Shown: positions 36,660 through 45,382 of the stretch, one piece after another | Layout: each line of letters begins with the position of its first letter | How positions within the stretch are numbered: the stretch's first letter is position 1 | Assembly: GCA_964540105.1 (NCBI GenBank) | Contig: CAZILL010000002.1 | Span: 1-64,000 of the forward strand | Length of the DNA: 64,000 nucleotides | DNA from: DATKJY01 sp964540105 | GTDB lineage: Bacteria; Zixibacteria; MSB-5A5; GN15; FEB-12 | Reading direction: 5' to 3' | Notes under the pieces: generated by a model | Databases searched by the model: none | Seen by the model: only the letters and a program-made list of their open reading frames with translations | Told to the model about the DNA's origin: nothing | Translations under genes and position numbers: made by a program

Positions 36660-37214
36660 GTGGCGGATCGCATAGTTATTACCGGCGCTCCTGGATCCGG
36701 AAAGACAGAGTTTCTTCACCGCCTGGCCACTTTGGAACGAGCGCGCGGCTTTCTGTTCTTTGAGGAACTGGCGCGGCAGATTCTATCTGAAGACCCGTCG
36801 TTTCGGCAACGTCGTCGGGAGTTTCACTTGCGCATATACTCGGAGCAGATCGCTCGAGAAGCCGCGGCCGGCGAGCATTCGTTTGTGAGTGATCGCGGAA
36901 CAGTCGACGCCTTCGCTTTTCACCCTGAAACCTTGCAGCAGGCGGGGAGTACATTAGCCCGGGAATATGCCCGGTACAGCGGGGTTATTCAGCTCGGCTC
37001 GGCGGCGAGTCTGGGGGAACGATATTACCAGCGGGACTCAATCCGGTCAGAATCCGCCACCGACGCGCTGGAGATTGAGCGCGCGCTGCGCGATGCTTGG
37101 AGCGGACACCCGGCCTACCACTTTGTTGCGGCCAACTGCGAGTACGACCTGAAGTTCGCGAGCTTTGTAGAAGCCATGTATGATTGCCTGGAGAATCGAG
37201 TCGAGATACGATAA
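36660..37214 (+). CDS. P-loop ATPase (AAA_28-type)
   Basis: A 184-residue protein with a GTG start and AAGGTGGG upstream. Walker A GAPGSGKT is at residues 8-15. The FVSDRGTVDAFAF segment (about 78-90) is like the DRG...D element of the NadR/AAA_28-type kinase-like family, which also shows FFEELARQIL. A phosphotransfer or ATP-dependent role is likely; the substrate is unknown. It ends 64 bp before the next gene start and probably precedes it in one transcript. Confidence 0.75.
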   Translation: MADRIVITGAPGSGKTEFLHRLATLERARGFLFFEELARQILSEDPSFRQRRREFHLRIYSEQIAREAAAGEHSFVSDRGTVDAFAFHPETLQQAGSTLAREYARYSGVIQLGSAASLGERYYQRDSIRSESATDALEIERALRDAWSGHPAYHFVAANCEYDLKFASFVEAMYDCLENRVEIR

Positions 37215-37278
37215 TTCGCGTATTATAGAATATGAATGTCATGAACATCATGAACCCACAGAGGGGAGTTCGACCGCT

Positions 37279-39489
37279 ATGAAGATATTTCGCTCTCTCG
37301 TGACCACGTTATTGGTATGCTTGATCTCGTACACTGTACAGGCAGAATCGGAGTTCTTCAAGAAATTCAAGCGGGACTACGGGGAGCTGGATGTCGATCT
37401 GCTCAGCCTGGTCGGTGAAGTTGGCACGGTCACCAACTTTGTCTACCAGAAAGATTTGGCCACGTTCACGTTTTCCGAAGGGCGTTTCTACCTGATGAGA
37501 CCGATACAGGGTCGCCCGACCACCGCCTTGTTCATTGGAAAAGGAAGCGCCCGCTTAGAAATACCATCTCACGTCGAACGTCAATCCCTGCTGTATGCGT
37601 CGCGGGACAGCCTCGTAGACGAGAACTTCGAAGTCTGTCTGATCAGAATGAGCGACGATTTGGACCTGAAGCTTCGGGCGGTCACGACATTCGCAACGAA
37701 GCAATTGGATTGGAAGGACTACAACATCGTGAAGAAGGCGCAGGGGGAGTTCTTCTTTCGACCGGTCATTCAGCATGAATACGACAACCATTTCCAGTTG
37801 CTGCGTTCTGTATATGAGCGGAGCGCCGACGGCTTCTTCTTCATCGACTTCAATCGGTATGGGTTTACGTATGACCCGAATCGGCCCGAGCACGTCGTCG
37901 TGGCCTACGAACGTGAAGGGGGAGCCGCGACCCTGACCGAAGGGGCGGTGCTGCAGAAGAAAGAGCGTGGCTTGCATGATGATGCGAAGATGGGTGAGAT
38001 CCCCTTTCCCACGACCATGATCGAAGGGCATGGGGAGTTGAACATGGGGGGGATGGACGGCTACACGATTGAATCCGGTGTAGCTCAGGTGAAGATTTTG
38101 GTCAATCAGGACAGCGTGAAGTTCCTGTCTCTGTTTCTTCATTATAATCTGAAGCTGGATTCGATTCTTGTCGCAGGAGTTCAGGCCGACTTCATGCGTC
38201 GAAAAGATTTCAATTTCGTTGGCGTTATTCTCCCCGACTATCACAGGAAGTCCGATACCCTGAATCTGAAGCTGTTTCTTCATGGCCGAGATTATCTGGC
38301 CGTCATGCCGTATGTCGAAAATCCGTCACCGGCGAAACTGAGCTTTGTTCTCACGGCCCCGAAAGAGTTTTCGTACTTGATGCCCGGGATAAGTCAGCCG
38401 GAGGCGGTCGACGGACGACGAAATCGGTTTACCGTGGAACCCGATCAACCCTATCGAGAGTTCGAATTCCAAAGCTATGGGCCGGGTTACGACACGGCGT
38501 CCGCCACGACTGACGTCGGGATGACGCTCAATTTCCTGAAGTCACAATCGATTACCAAAGAACGTTTCGAGTGTTTTATCCCTGACGAGAAGTATCGGCC
38601 GGCCGCGATCGGCGCGTTCGATTTCCTTGCGGCTCGGCTGGGATCACCGCCCGGCGTTTTCGGCGTCAGTGTCTTTCCCGAGGGGAAGCGGTCCATGCCC
38701 GGTCTTGTGGAGATTCCGCAGGTGCGATGCCTGCGCGATGGGACCGGTGCGCACCAGATCGATCCGGGATACCAGATGGCGCGCCAGTGGTTCGGCGCGA
38801 CTGTTCGTCCGGCGTCGAATCGTGAATACTGGTTGACGACCGTCGTCCCCGAATACCTTTCAATCTTCTATGTTCAAGCCGCGCTCGGCGGCGGGCCGTT
38901 CTATTCGGAACTGGCGCTTCGTCGCGACATTCTCCACACCGCACAAGAAAGGGATCGCGATCTTCCGCTCGCCACCGGTCCGCGCGTGAGCGACTCCATG
39001 CTCATGGCCAAAGGTGCGTGGATGATGCATATGTTGCGGTATGTCATGTATGATCTGGATAAGCAATCCGATCAGGTGTTTGTAAAGTTCCTGCGCGATC
39101 TTGCATATCTTGTCAATAATCGCCTGTTTTCCAATGCCGACGTGATCGCGCTGGCTGAAAAGGACGCCGGGAAGCCGCTGGGCTGGTTTTTCGATCACTG
39201 GTTATTCGGGCGCGGGATTCCGGAATACGAGGTTAGCTACAGTTTCATTCCCAAGGGAACTCAGTATGCTATAGCAGTTACGGTCACGACAAGCGGGGTG
39301 GAGCAGTCGTACACTATGCCCGTGATAATGCGCGTCGAGGGGGCGGATGGCAAGTCGACGTACTTTCGCCAGACATTGAAATCCGGACAGGAGAGTTTCG
39401 AACTGGGGCCCCTGACTGAAAAGCCAAAGGCATTCTATTTCAATGAATTCATGAGTGTGCTTTCGTACGATAAGCTGAAGAAGAAGTGA
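37279..39489 (+). CDS. Exported M1-peptidase-like protein without zinc site
   Basis: A 736-residue protein; ATG 37279 opens a signal peptide (MKIFRSLVTTLLVCLISYTVQA) with GAGGGGAG upstream. The architecture follows M1 (gluzincin) peptidases, with the N-terminal beta part, a catalytic-domain-like centre, helical region (AKGAWMMHMLRYVMYD; VIALAEKDAGKPLGWFFDHW) and a C-terminal beta-sandwich. In place of HExxHxW it reads Y498-Q-M-A-R502-QWFG, and WLTTVVPEYLS replaces WLNEGFAxY, so His, Glu, His and the distal Glu are all lost. It should not bind zinc as an M1 enzyme. Possible periplasmic scaffold or peptide-binding protein. Confidence 0.75.
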   Translation: MKIFRSLVTTLLVCLISYTVQAESEFFKKFKRDYGELDVDLLSLVGEVGTVTNFVYQKDLATFTFSEGRFYLMRPIQGRPTTALFIGKGSARLEIPSHVERQSLLYASRDSLVDENFEVCLIRMSDDLDLKLRAVTTFATKQLDWKDYNIVKKAQGEFFFRPVIQHEYDNHFQLLRSVYERSADGFFFIDFNRYGFTYDPNRPEHVVVAYEREGGAATLTEGAVLQKKERGLHDDAKMGEIPFPTTMIEGHGELNMGGMDGYTIESGVAQVKILVNQDSVKFLSLFLHYNLKLDSILVAGVQADFMRRKDFNFVGVILPDYHRKSDTLNLKLFLHGRDYLAVMPYVENPSPAKLSFVLTAPKEFSYLMPGISQPEAVDGRRNRFTVEPDQPYREFEFQSYGPGYDTASATTDVGMTLNFLKSQSITKERFECFIPDEKYRPAAIGAFDFLAARLGSPPGVFGVSVFPEGKRSMPGLVEIPQVRCLRDGTGAHQIDPGYQMARQWFGATVRPASNREYWLTTVVPEYLSIFYVQAALGGGPFYSELALRRDILHTAQERDRDLPLATGPRVSDSMLMAKGAWMMHMLRYVMYDLDKQSDQVFVKFLRDLAYLVNNRLFSNADVIALAEKDAGKPLGWFFDHWLFGRGIPEYEVSYSFIPKGTQYAIAVTVTTSGVEQSYTMPVIMRVEGADGKSTYFRQTLKSGQESFELGPLTEKPKAFYFNEFMSVLSYDKLKKK

Positions 39490-39732
39490 GGCAGCGGGTC
39501 GCTAAGGGGGCTGGACAGGGAAGCGGGAAGCGATACTGACCACGCTTCCCTTGACGTGTCGTAACGTGTTGTGACACAGATTATTACGAGGACGTCCCCG
39601 CCGTTCTTTCTCTTGCCCGTGTGGATTTAATTTCCTACCTTTGGTTCTTACTCAAGGGTCGGGCGAGTCCCGATCCCCTTGACTGACAAATGCGAATGTG
39701 AACGATTAACATAGAAGGAGCATGGCTCCGCA

Positions 39733-42165
39733 ATGTCTTCATTAGAACGTCAAAAGATTGAGACCATCTATCTCGAAGAGGAGATGAAGTCCTCATATCT
39801 CGATTACTCGATGTCGGTGATCACCAACCGGGCACTTCCTGACGTGCGCGACGGGTTGAAACCGTCGAACCGTCGGATTCTGGTCGCCATGAATGATCTG
39901 AATCTCCAGCCCGGGCGCCCGCATCGTAAGTGCGCCAAGATCGCCGGCGACACGTCGGGTAATTATCATCCTCACGGTGAGCAGGTAGTCTACCCGACCC
40001 TGGTGCGTATGGCGCAGGATTTCAACATGCGTTATCCGCTGGTCGACGGTCAGGGGAACTTTGGTTCCATCGATGGCGACGATGCTGCCGCGATGCGATA
40101 CACGGAAGCGCGCCTGACAGCGATTGCCGTTGAGATGCTGGCCGACCTCGAGAAGGAAACGGTCGCTTTCATGCCCAATTACGACGGCACGCTGCAGGAA
40201 CCGAAAGTGCTTCCTGGGAAATTCCCCAATCTGCTCTGCAATGGCACCTCCGGCATTGCGGTCGGGATGGCGACCAACATCCCGCCTCACAATCTACGCG
40301 AGATTGCCCAGGCGATACTTCGAGTGATCGATGATGAGACCTGCACCAACGAAGATCTGATTGAACTGGTCCCGGGACCGGATTTCCCGACTGGCGGCAT
40401 TATCAACGGCCGGGAGGGGATCCGGCAGGCATACCTGACCGGACGGGGTCACATCCTGGTGCGCGCCAAAGCGGTGGTCGAGCATATGAAGAACGGCAAA
40501 GAGGCCGTGGTTGTGAATGAAATCCCGTATCAGGTCAACAAGTCCAACCTGCTCGAGAAGATTGCCGATCTGGTGCGCGACAAGAAGATCGAGGGGATTT
40601 CCGATCTGCGCGACGAATCGGATCGCGACGGTATGAGGATTGTGATCGAATTGAAGCGGGATGTCCCGCCGGATGTCGTGCTCAATCAACTCTATGCGCA
40701 CACCACCATGCAGGTGACCTTTGGCGTGATCATGCTCGGTCTGGACAAGGGCGTGCCGAAGATGCTCTCGCTGAAAGAGATGATCACGCTCTTCATCGAG
40801 CATCGTCATGAAGTCGTGGTTCGCCGGACAACGTACGATCTTCGCAAAGCGGAAGAGCGCGCGCACATCCTCGAGGGGTACCGGATCGCGCTGGACAATA
40901 TCGACGCCATCATTGCGCTGATCAAGAAATCGAAAGACATACCGACCGCCCGTCAGGGATTAATGGCTCAATTCAAGCTCTCCGAGATTCAGGCGAACGC
41001 CATTCTGGAGATGCGTCTGCAACGACTGACCGGACTGGAACGGCAGAAGATTGAAGACGAATACCTTGAGCTGATCAAGCGCATTAGCGAATACAAAGCC
41101 ATCCTGGCCTCACGCGCGCTTCGCATGCAGATCATCAAGGACGAAATCGAGGAGATGGCGACGAAGTATGGCGACGAACGTCGCACAGACATTCAGGACG
41201 CCGCCGAAGATTTCTCGGTCGAAGATCTGATCGCCGAGGAGGACATGGTCATCACGATCTCGCATCTGGGCTATGTGAAGCGGCTCTCGGTGTCGCAGTA
41301 TCGCAAGCAGCAGCGAGGCGGCAAGGGTGTTATCGGGATTGAAACGAAGGAAGAGGATTTCGCCGAGCATGTGTTTGTGGCCTCGACCCACGATTACATA
41401 CTGTTCTTCTCCAATCGCGGTCGATGCTACTGGGTGAAAGTGCATGGCATTCCGATCGGCGGCAAGATGGCCAAAGGAAAGCCGATCGTGAACATGTGCG
41501 AGATGGACAAGGAAGAGAGTATGACCGCCTTCTGCAAGGTCCGCGAATTCACACCCGATCGGTTTGTGGTGATGGCGACCAGGCAGGGGATCATCAAGAA
41601 GACCAGCCTCGACGCCTTCTCAAACCCACGTCGCGCCGGCGTGAATGCCATGGACATTGCTGACAAGAGCGACGAGCTGATCGAAGCGGCGATCACCGAC
41701 GGCAGCTACGAGATCGTGCTCGCGACCCGCAAGGGGATGGCTATCCGGTTCCCGGAGGGGAAAGTGCGGGCCATGGGGCGCACAGCCTACGGTGTTAAGG
41801 GAATCGAACTGGCCGCAGAAGATCATGTCATCGGGATGGTTGTCGTGAAACGCGACAGCAGCCTGCTGGTCGTGACTGAAAACGGCTATGGAAAGAGAAC
41901 CTCGATCGACGATTACCGCATTACCAACCGCGGCGGCAAGGGGATCATCAATGTGAAGACCTCGGATCGCAACGGTGAAGTGGTTGCAATCAAGGAAGTG
42001 CTCGACGATGACGAGTTGATTCTGATTACAAAGAAGGGGATCACCAATCGTCAGGCGGTCAGCCAGATCAAAGTGATCGGACGGAATACTCAAGGAGTAC
42101 GGCTGATCACACTGGGGAAAGAGGACCTCGTGACCGATGTCGCGCGGGTGGCGAAGGAAGAGTAG
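39733..42165 (+). CDS. gyrA: DNA gyrase subunit A
   Basis: An 810-residue type II topoisomerase subunit. Catalytic Tyr123 in AAMRYTEARL, the opening EEEMKSSYLDYSMSVITNRA, and the C-terminal pinwheel with the GyrA box QQRGGKGVIG identify gyrase rather than topoisomerase IV. The quinolone-determining loop reads HPHGEQVVYPTLV (G82-E-Q84-V-V-Y-P88), so the usual Ser83 and Asp87 positions of E. coli carry Gln and Pro. AGGAG lies about 14 bases before the ATG; a closer ATG at 39722 is out of frame. gyrB is not in the window. It ends in TAG, after which a dockerin frame goes on in the same phase. Confidence 0.97.
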   Translation: MSSLERQKIETIYLEEEMKSSYLDYSMSVITNRALPDVRDGLKPSNRRILVAMNDLNLQPGRPHRKCAKIAGDTSGNYHPHGEQVVYPTLVRMAQDFNMRYPLVDGQGNFGSIDGDDAAAMRYTEARLTAIAVEMLADLEKETVAFMPNYDGTLQEPKVLPGKFPNLLCNGTSGIAVGMATNIPPHNLREIAQAILRVIDDETCTNEDLIELVPGPDFPTGGIINGREGIRQAYLTGRGHILVRAKAVVEHMKNGKEAVVVNEIPYQVNKSNLLEKIADLVRDKKIEGISDLRDESDRDGMRIVIELKRDVPPDVVLNQLYAHTTMQVTFGVIMLGLDKGVPKMLSLKEMITLFIEHRHEVVVRRTTYDLRKAEERAHILEGYRIALDNIDAIIALIKKSKDIPTARQGLMAQFKLSEIQANAILEMRLQRLTGLERQKIEDEYLELIKRISEYKAILASRALRMQIIKDEIEEMATKYGDERRTDIQDAAEDFSVEDLIAEEDMVITISHLGYVKRLSVSQYRKQQRGGKGVIGIETKEEDFAEHVFVASTHDYILFFSNRGRCYWVKVHGIPIGGKMAKGKPIVNMCEMDKEESMTAFCKVREFTPDRFVVMATRQGIIKKTSLDAFSNPRRAGVNAMDIADKSDELIEAAITDGSYEIVLATRKGMAIRFPEGKVRAMGRTAYGVKGIELAAEDHVIGMVVVKRDSSLLVVTENGYGKRTSIDDYRITNRGGKGIINVKTSDRNGEVVAIKEVLDDDELILITKKGITNRQAVSQIKVIGRNTQGVRLITLGKEDLVTDVARVAKEE

Positions 42166-42387
42166 TGCTGCACCGGCACGGCCGGCAACGCCGATAACGA
42201 CCCGGCGGATGTAGTGGACATTTCAGATATTCAAGCGCTTTTAGATTACATGTGGTATGAACTCATGCCGGCATGCCTCGACGAAAGCAATGCCAACGGC
42301 AGCGGCGATAATGTAATCGATATCAGTGATCTTATCGCGCTCATTGACCATTTGGTGAGTTTTCTCACGCTACCCGGTTGCCCATGA
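42166..42387 (+). pseudogene. Orphan dockerin-domain tail, in frame after the gyrA stop
   Basis: From the base after the gyrA TAG an open frame of 73 codons runs to TGA 42385-42387. It encodes CCTGTAGNADND, the loop VVDISDIQALLDYM, then NVIDISDLIALIDHL and ends TLPGCP. These are two dockerin-type calcium loops with the same CC...DISD...CP pattern as the end of the 12895-14106 gene. No start codon with a ribosome site precedes it, and the rest of the gene is missing, so it is probably a remnant whose 5' part was lost next to gyrA. A readthrough extension of GyrA is possible but unlikely. Confidence 0.75.
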
Positions 42388-42415
42388 CGGGCAGAGTCGA
42401 AAGGAGAAGGATACT

Positions 42416-43225
42416 ATGAGATGGATACTCTGTCTAGTGTCGGTGTTCTTGAGTGGTCAGATTGTCTCTGCGGTTGCGCCACCCCTGGACACTACAGACT
42501 CGGGAGTGAGAGATTCCCTCTACCTGAAGGTAGAGGGACTTCCGTGGGCTGCAAAGGGCAAGGACAACTTTGTTGTCACACTCTACTGCTTTAGTGACGC
42601 CAACACCCTTCGGGGAATAAGCGCTGGGTTCAAGTGGGACAGTCCGAACATCAGACTCGATAGTGCAACGGTCTCTGAAACAGCGATCTCCTCATTCAAC
42701 TATCTCTACTTCTTGTTTAGGAAGAACAACATTGACACCACCAACAAGTATCGGCAATTCGCTTTCTTTGGAGTTTCTACCGGAGCTGCAGGCCTAAAGC
42801 CGTCATTGAGCGCTACCGCCTTAGCAACATACTACTTCTCTGCAAGCAAATGGACTGCTTACGACTCGGTTGCTTTTGACACCAACCAGTTCAACGCAGG
42901 GACGCGCTATGTCTTCACTTCCGGCCCTTACGCTCAGTATCGCCCAGTTTGGGGCGAGAAGCTTCATGTGTATGATGCCGAACGCCCCTGCTGCATCGGG
43001 CAGCGCGGCAATATCGATGGTGACCCGGCGGCTCTTGTCGATATCACTGACCTCCTGTATCTGATCAGCTATGTGAAAGGTGAGACAACCACACTTCCCT
43101 GCCCCGATGCCGCCAATGTGAACGGCTCGACAGATGGTGCCGTTGATCTGGCCGATATATTGATGCTCAGCGACTATCTCAACGGCTTCCGCGAGAGCCT
43201 GCCGAGTTGCGGAACGTCGCAGTGA
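42416..43225 (+). CDS. Secreted cohesin-like plus double dockerin protein
   Basis: A 269-residue protein with AGGAGAAGG upstream and a signal peptide (MRWILCLVSVFLSGQIVSA). Residues about 40-180 form a beta-sandwich of cohesin type (NTLRGISAGFKWDSPNIRL). The last 75 residues have the CC...GNIDGDPAALVDITDLL and STDGAVDLADILMLSDYL loops. It starts 28 bp after the orphan dockerin tail and resembles the gene at 12895-14106. Confidence 0.8.
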   Translation: MRWILCLVSVFLSGQIVSAVAPPLDTTDSGVRDSLYLKVEGLPWAAKGKDNFVVTLYCFSDANTLRGISAGFKWDSPNIRLDSATVSETAISSFNYLYFLFRKNNIDTTNKYRQFAFFGVSTGAAGLKPSLSATALATYYFSASKWTAYDSVAFDTNQFNAGTRYVFTSGPYAQYRPVWGEKLHVYDAERPCCIGQRGNIDGDPAALVDITDLLYLISYVKGETTTLPCPDAANVNGSTDGAVDLADILMLSDYLNGFRESLPSCGTSQ

Positions 43226-43283
43226 CTCGGGGTTTCGCAAATCTCAGCTCACGCTGACTGAGAACAACAAACATAACAAAACA

Positions 43284-43309
43284 AAACAGACCGGGCAGCC
43301 GGTCTGTTT
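43284..43309. terminator. Bidirectional terminator between convergent genes
   Basis: Perfect 11-bp stem aaacagaccgg / ccggtctgttt with loop gcag. On the plus strand TTTCTGGTTCT follows, on the minus strand TTTTGTTTTGTT. It serves the 42416 gene and the 43340 gene. Confidence 0.8.
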
Positions 43310-43339
43310 CTGGTTCTACGTCTCTATCGAAAAACTACA

Positions 43340-43567
43340 TTAGTGTAGGCTTGGAGCAGGTACCTGTGTAAGGTGCTTCGATATTACCTCGAACATACCC
43401 GCCGGCCATCCGCTCGGGTTGTTCATGATGAAATAGCGATCCCAATCAGGGATAGCTCTCAACTCGCTGGCGATAGTGTCAAAAAGATTCCGCGGAATCT
43501 CCGCCAGGACGCGTACACGACCGGGTCTCACTGACGGGTCGGTGTAAAATGTGTTTTCAAAGGTCAT
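43340..43567 (-). CDS. Small hypothetical protein, 75 residues
   Basis: Started at ATG 43567, which has GGAGGAA 6 bases upstream; an upstream in-frame ATG (43714) has none. The sequence opens MTFENTFYTDPSVRPGRVRV and has WDRYFIMNNPSGWPAGMFE. No family recognised. Only the ribosome site, the length and the shared terminator support it. Confidence 0.6.
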   Translation of the reverse strand: MTFENTFYTDPSVRPGRVRVLAEIPRNLFDTIASELRAIPDWDRYFIMNNPSGWPAGMFEVISKHLTQVPAPSLH

Positions 43568-44077
43568 ATCTCTATTCCTCCGATCCAGATTTCTCATTAA
43601 GAACAGTACCCAAAAACTCTTCCTCCCAAAGCATCCAGCCTTCAAAACCGGCTGAATGAGCATATCCTTCTTGCAACTGTGTGGATAAGTAGTAAGAATC
43701 GTGCCAGTTTGCATGTTCCCTCTTTCACAAGCGTACTATGTTGAATGACAATGTGATGACTATGGAAAATCGGACTTCGGACAATCGAGTTCAGCTCCGT
43801 AATATGCAGTTCTGTGCACAAAATCCCTCAACGGGCAGATTCCGAACTCAATCAGCGGCGGGTTGGTTGCGTACCACAACGGCAATACCGCATCATGTAG
43901 CGCTCTGTCGTGAGGCTGTGGCCGCTCACAATATGCTTGCCAGTTGAGGCTAAAGGCGATATTGTCATCAATATTTGATCGGCGTGCGGACCGAGGCGAT
44001 TCGCCTCGATTGGCCCCAATGGTACGCGAGATCAGCTCGGATGATACGCGATCGTCACACATGAAGGCACGGTAGAA
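43568..44077. other. Intergenic region, about 510 bp, with one DnaA-box-like site
   Basis: Contains TGTGGATAA (43680-43688), a perfect DnaA box in inverse orientation, alone. Two overlapping frames (43738-43947 plus, 43760-44062 minus) have no ribosome site or known domain and are not called. Function not seen. Confidence 0.4.
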
Positions 44078-44992
44078 ATGGTTGCAGGTTTTCGGATAAC
44101 CAAGCCTCTGGCATTTGCCGCGCTGTTAGTCGTCGTCATCACACTTTGTTACTGTCAATCGTGGTGTGCGATAGTGCCTCAAGAGCAACTGCGCGTTCCG
44201 GACAGCAATCGGGTGCAGATTCTCACTCTGAGCGACGGCTCGAGGCTTACCGGCAGGATCGCCAAAGTTGAAGGGGGAATGATACTGTTCAAGTCGAAGG
44301 TTGGAGACCTGTCCATATCGACCGAGACCATCGTCGATATCAAGGAGGTTTCGCGAGCATCCGTGGAGGGAGGGAAATACTGGTTCCCGAATCCCAATCA
44401 GACTCGACTCTATTTTGCGCCGACCGGCCGCATGCTTAGAGCTGGAAGAGGATATTTTTCCGACATCTACATTTTCTTCCCAAGCATCGCGTACGGGTTC
44501 ACGGACAATTTCTCGATGAGCGCCGGTATGTCGCTCTTTCCGGGAGTACCCCTCGACCTGCAACTGTATTACTTCTTGCCCAGGATTGGTTTCAAGCTGA
44601 GCGACGACGTCGCAGTCGCGGGGAGCCTGCTGATTATCAGGATTCCGGATTTTGACGGTGGCGACGAACGCTCAAATGTTGGTGTCCTCTTCAGCACATG
44701 CACCATCGGTTCGGCGGATAATAGTTTCACTTTCGGTCTTGGACATGGCTACGTAGGGAACAACTTTTCGGACAAGCCGGCGGTTCTCGTCGGGGGCCAA
44801 TGGCGATTTGCCCGCAGGATGTCATTTGTCAGTGAAAACTGGATATTCCCAGGGCTTGAAGATCCGCTGATCTCCTACGGCATTCGTTTTATTGGCGAGA
44901 GCATTTCTGTCGATCTGGGGCTCTTCAATGTGGCCAGTCGCGACATTATCTTCCCCGGCCTACTCTACATAGGGTTTACGTGGAACTTCTAA
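44078..44992 (+). CDS. Exported outer-membrane protein with N-terminal Sm-like domain
   Basis: A 304-residue protein with an N-terminal membrane-type segment (about 10-31). Residues about 45-95 (LSDGSRLTGRIAKVEGGMIL, STETIVDIKEV) form a small beta-barrel-like domain of the kind seen before outer-membrane barrels. The rest has alternating strands and ends in IGFTWNF, with the terminal Phe typical of BAM substrates. Function unknown. Confidence 0.75.
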   Translation: MVAGFRITKPLAFAALLVVVITLCYCQSWCAIVPQEQLRVPDSNRVQILTLSDGSRLTGRIAKVEGGMILFKSKVGDLSISTETIVDIKEVSRASVEGGKYWFPNPNQTRLYFAPTGRMLRAGRGYFSDIYIFFPSIAYGFTDNFSMSAGMSLFPGVPLDLQLYYFLPRIGFKLSDDVAVAGSLLIIRIPDFDGGDERSNVGVLFSTCTIGSADNSFTFGLGHGYVGNNFSDKPAVLVGGQWRFARRMSFVSENWIFPGLEDPLISYGIRFIGESISVDLGLFNVASRDIIFPGLLYIGFTWNF

Positions 44993-45382
44993 CGGTGCTT
45001 TAGTTGTTGCCCCTAAACCGCCCGGCCGAACTCACCGCGAAGCGAAAACGCCGGGAACTTGCGGGCAAGTGGTGTGTATGATCAGTCACGAGAGACACCT
45101 GACTTGTTTCCTCATGGTTAATCTCTACTTGGGTTCTGAGTGCCCATGAAACAATGTCCTTGTTTCATGGGTTTTTTTTGTTGCCATTCGTTGTCTCACT
45201 AATGAACTTTCGCTCAAGTACTGCACAGGTGGCCGATAGAAATCGGCCGTTCGCGGCCCTTTAGTACCAACGTAAGACCATACGGCGAAACAACCTCGTA
45301 ATACTGCCGAGGCAGGCCTGCCGTTTGATTGCCGTTATGATCGAGTTAATGTGTCTCACCGATTCGAACAAAGGGACAAAAC
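44993..45382. other. Intergenic region, about 390 bp
   Basis: Holds the terminator at 45143-45179 and a short hairpin ggccgat/atcggcc (45231-45248) in the leader of the following gene. No gene seen. Confidence 0.5.
45143..45179 (+). terminator. Strong Rho-independent terminator
   Basis: Perfect 12-bp stem cccatgaaacaa / ttgtttcatggg with loop tgtcc, followed by eight T. It closes the 44078-44992 transcript. Confidence 0.9.

Noticed and set aside
43760..44062. 100-codon minus-strand frame
   Set aside because: No ribosome site and no recognisable feature; the overlapping plus frame is no better.
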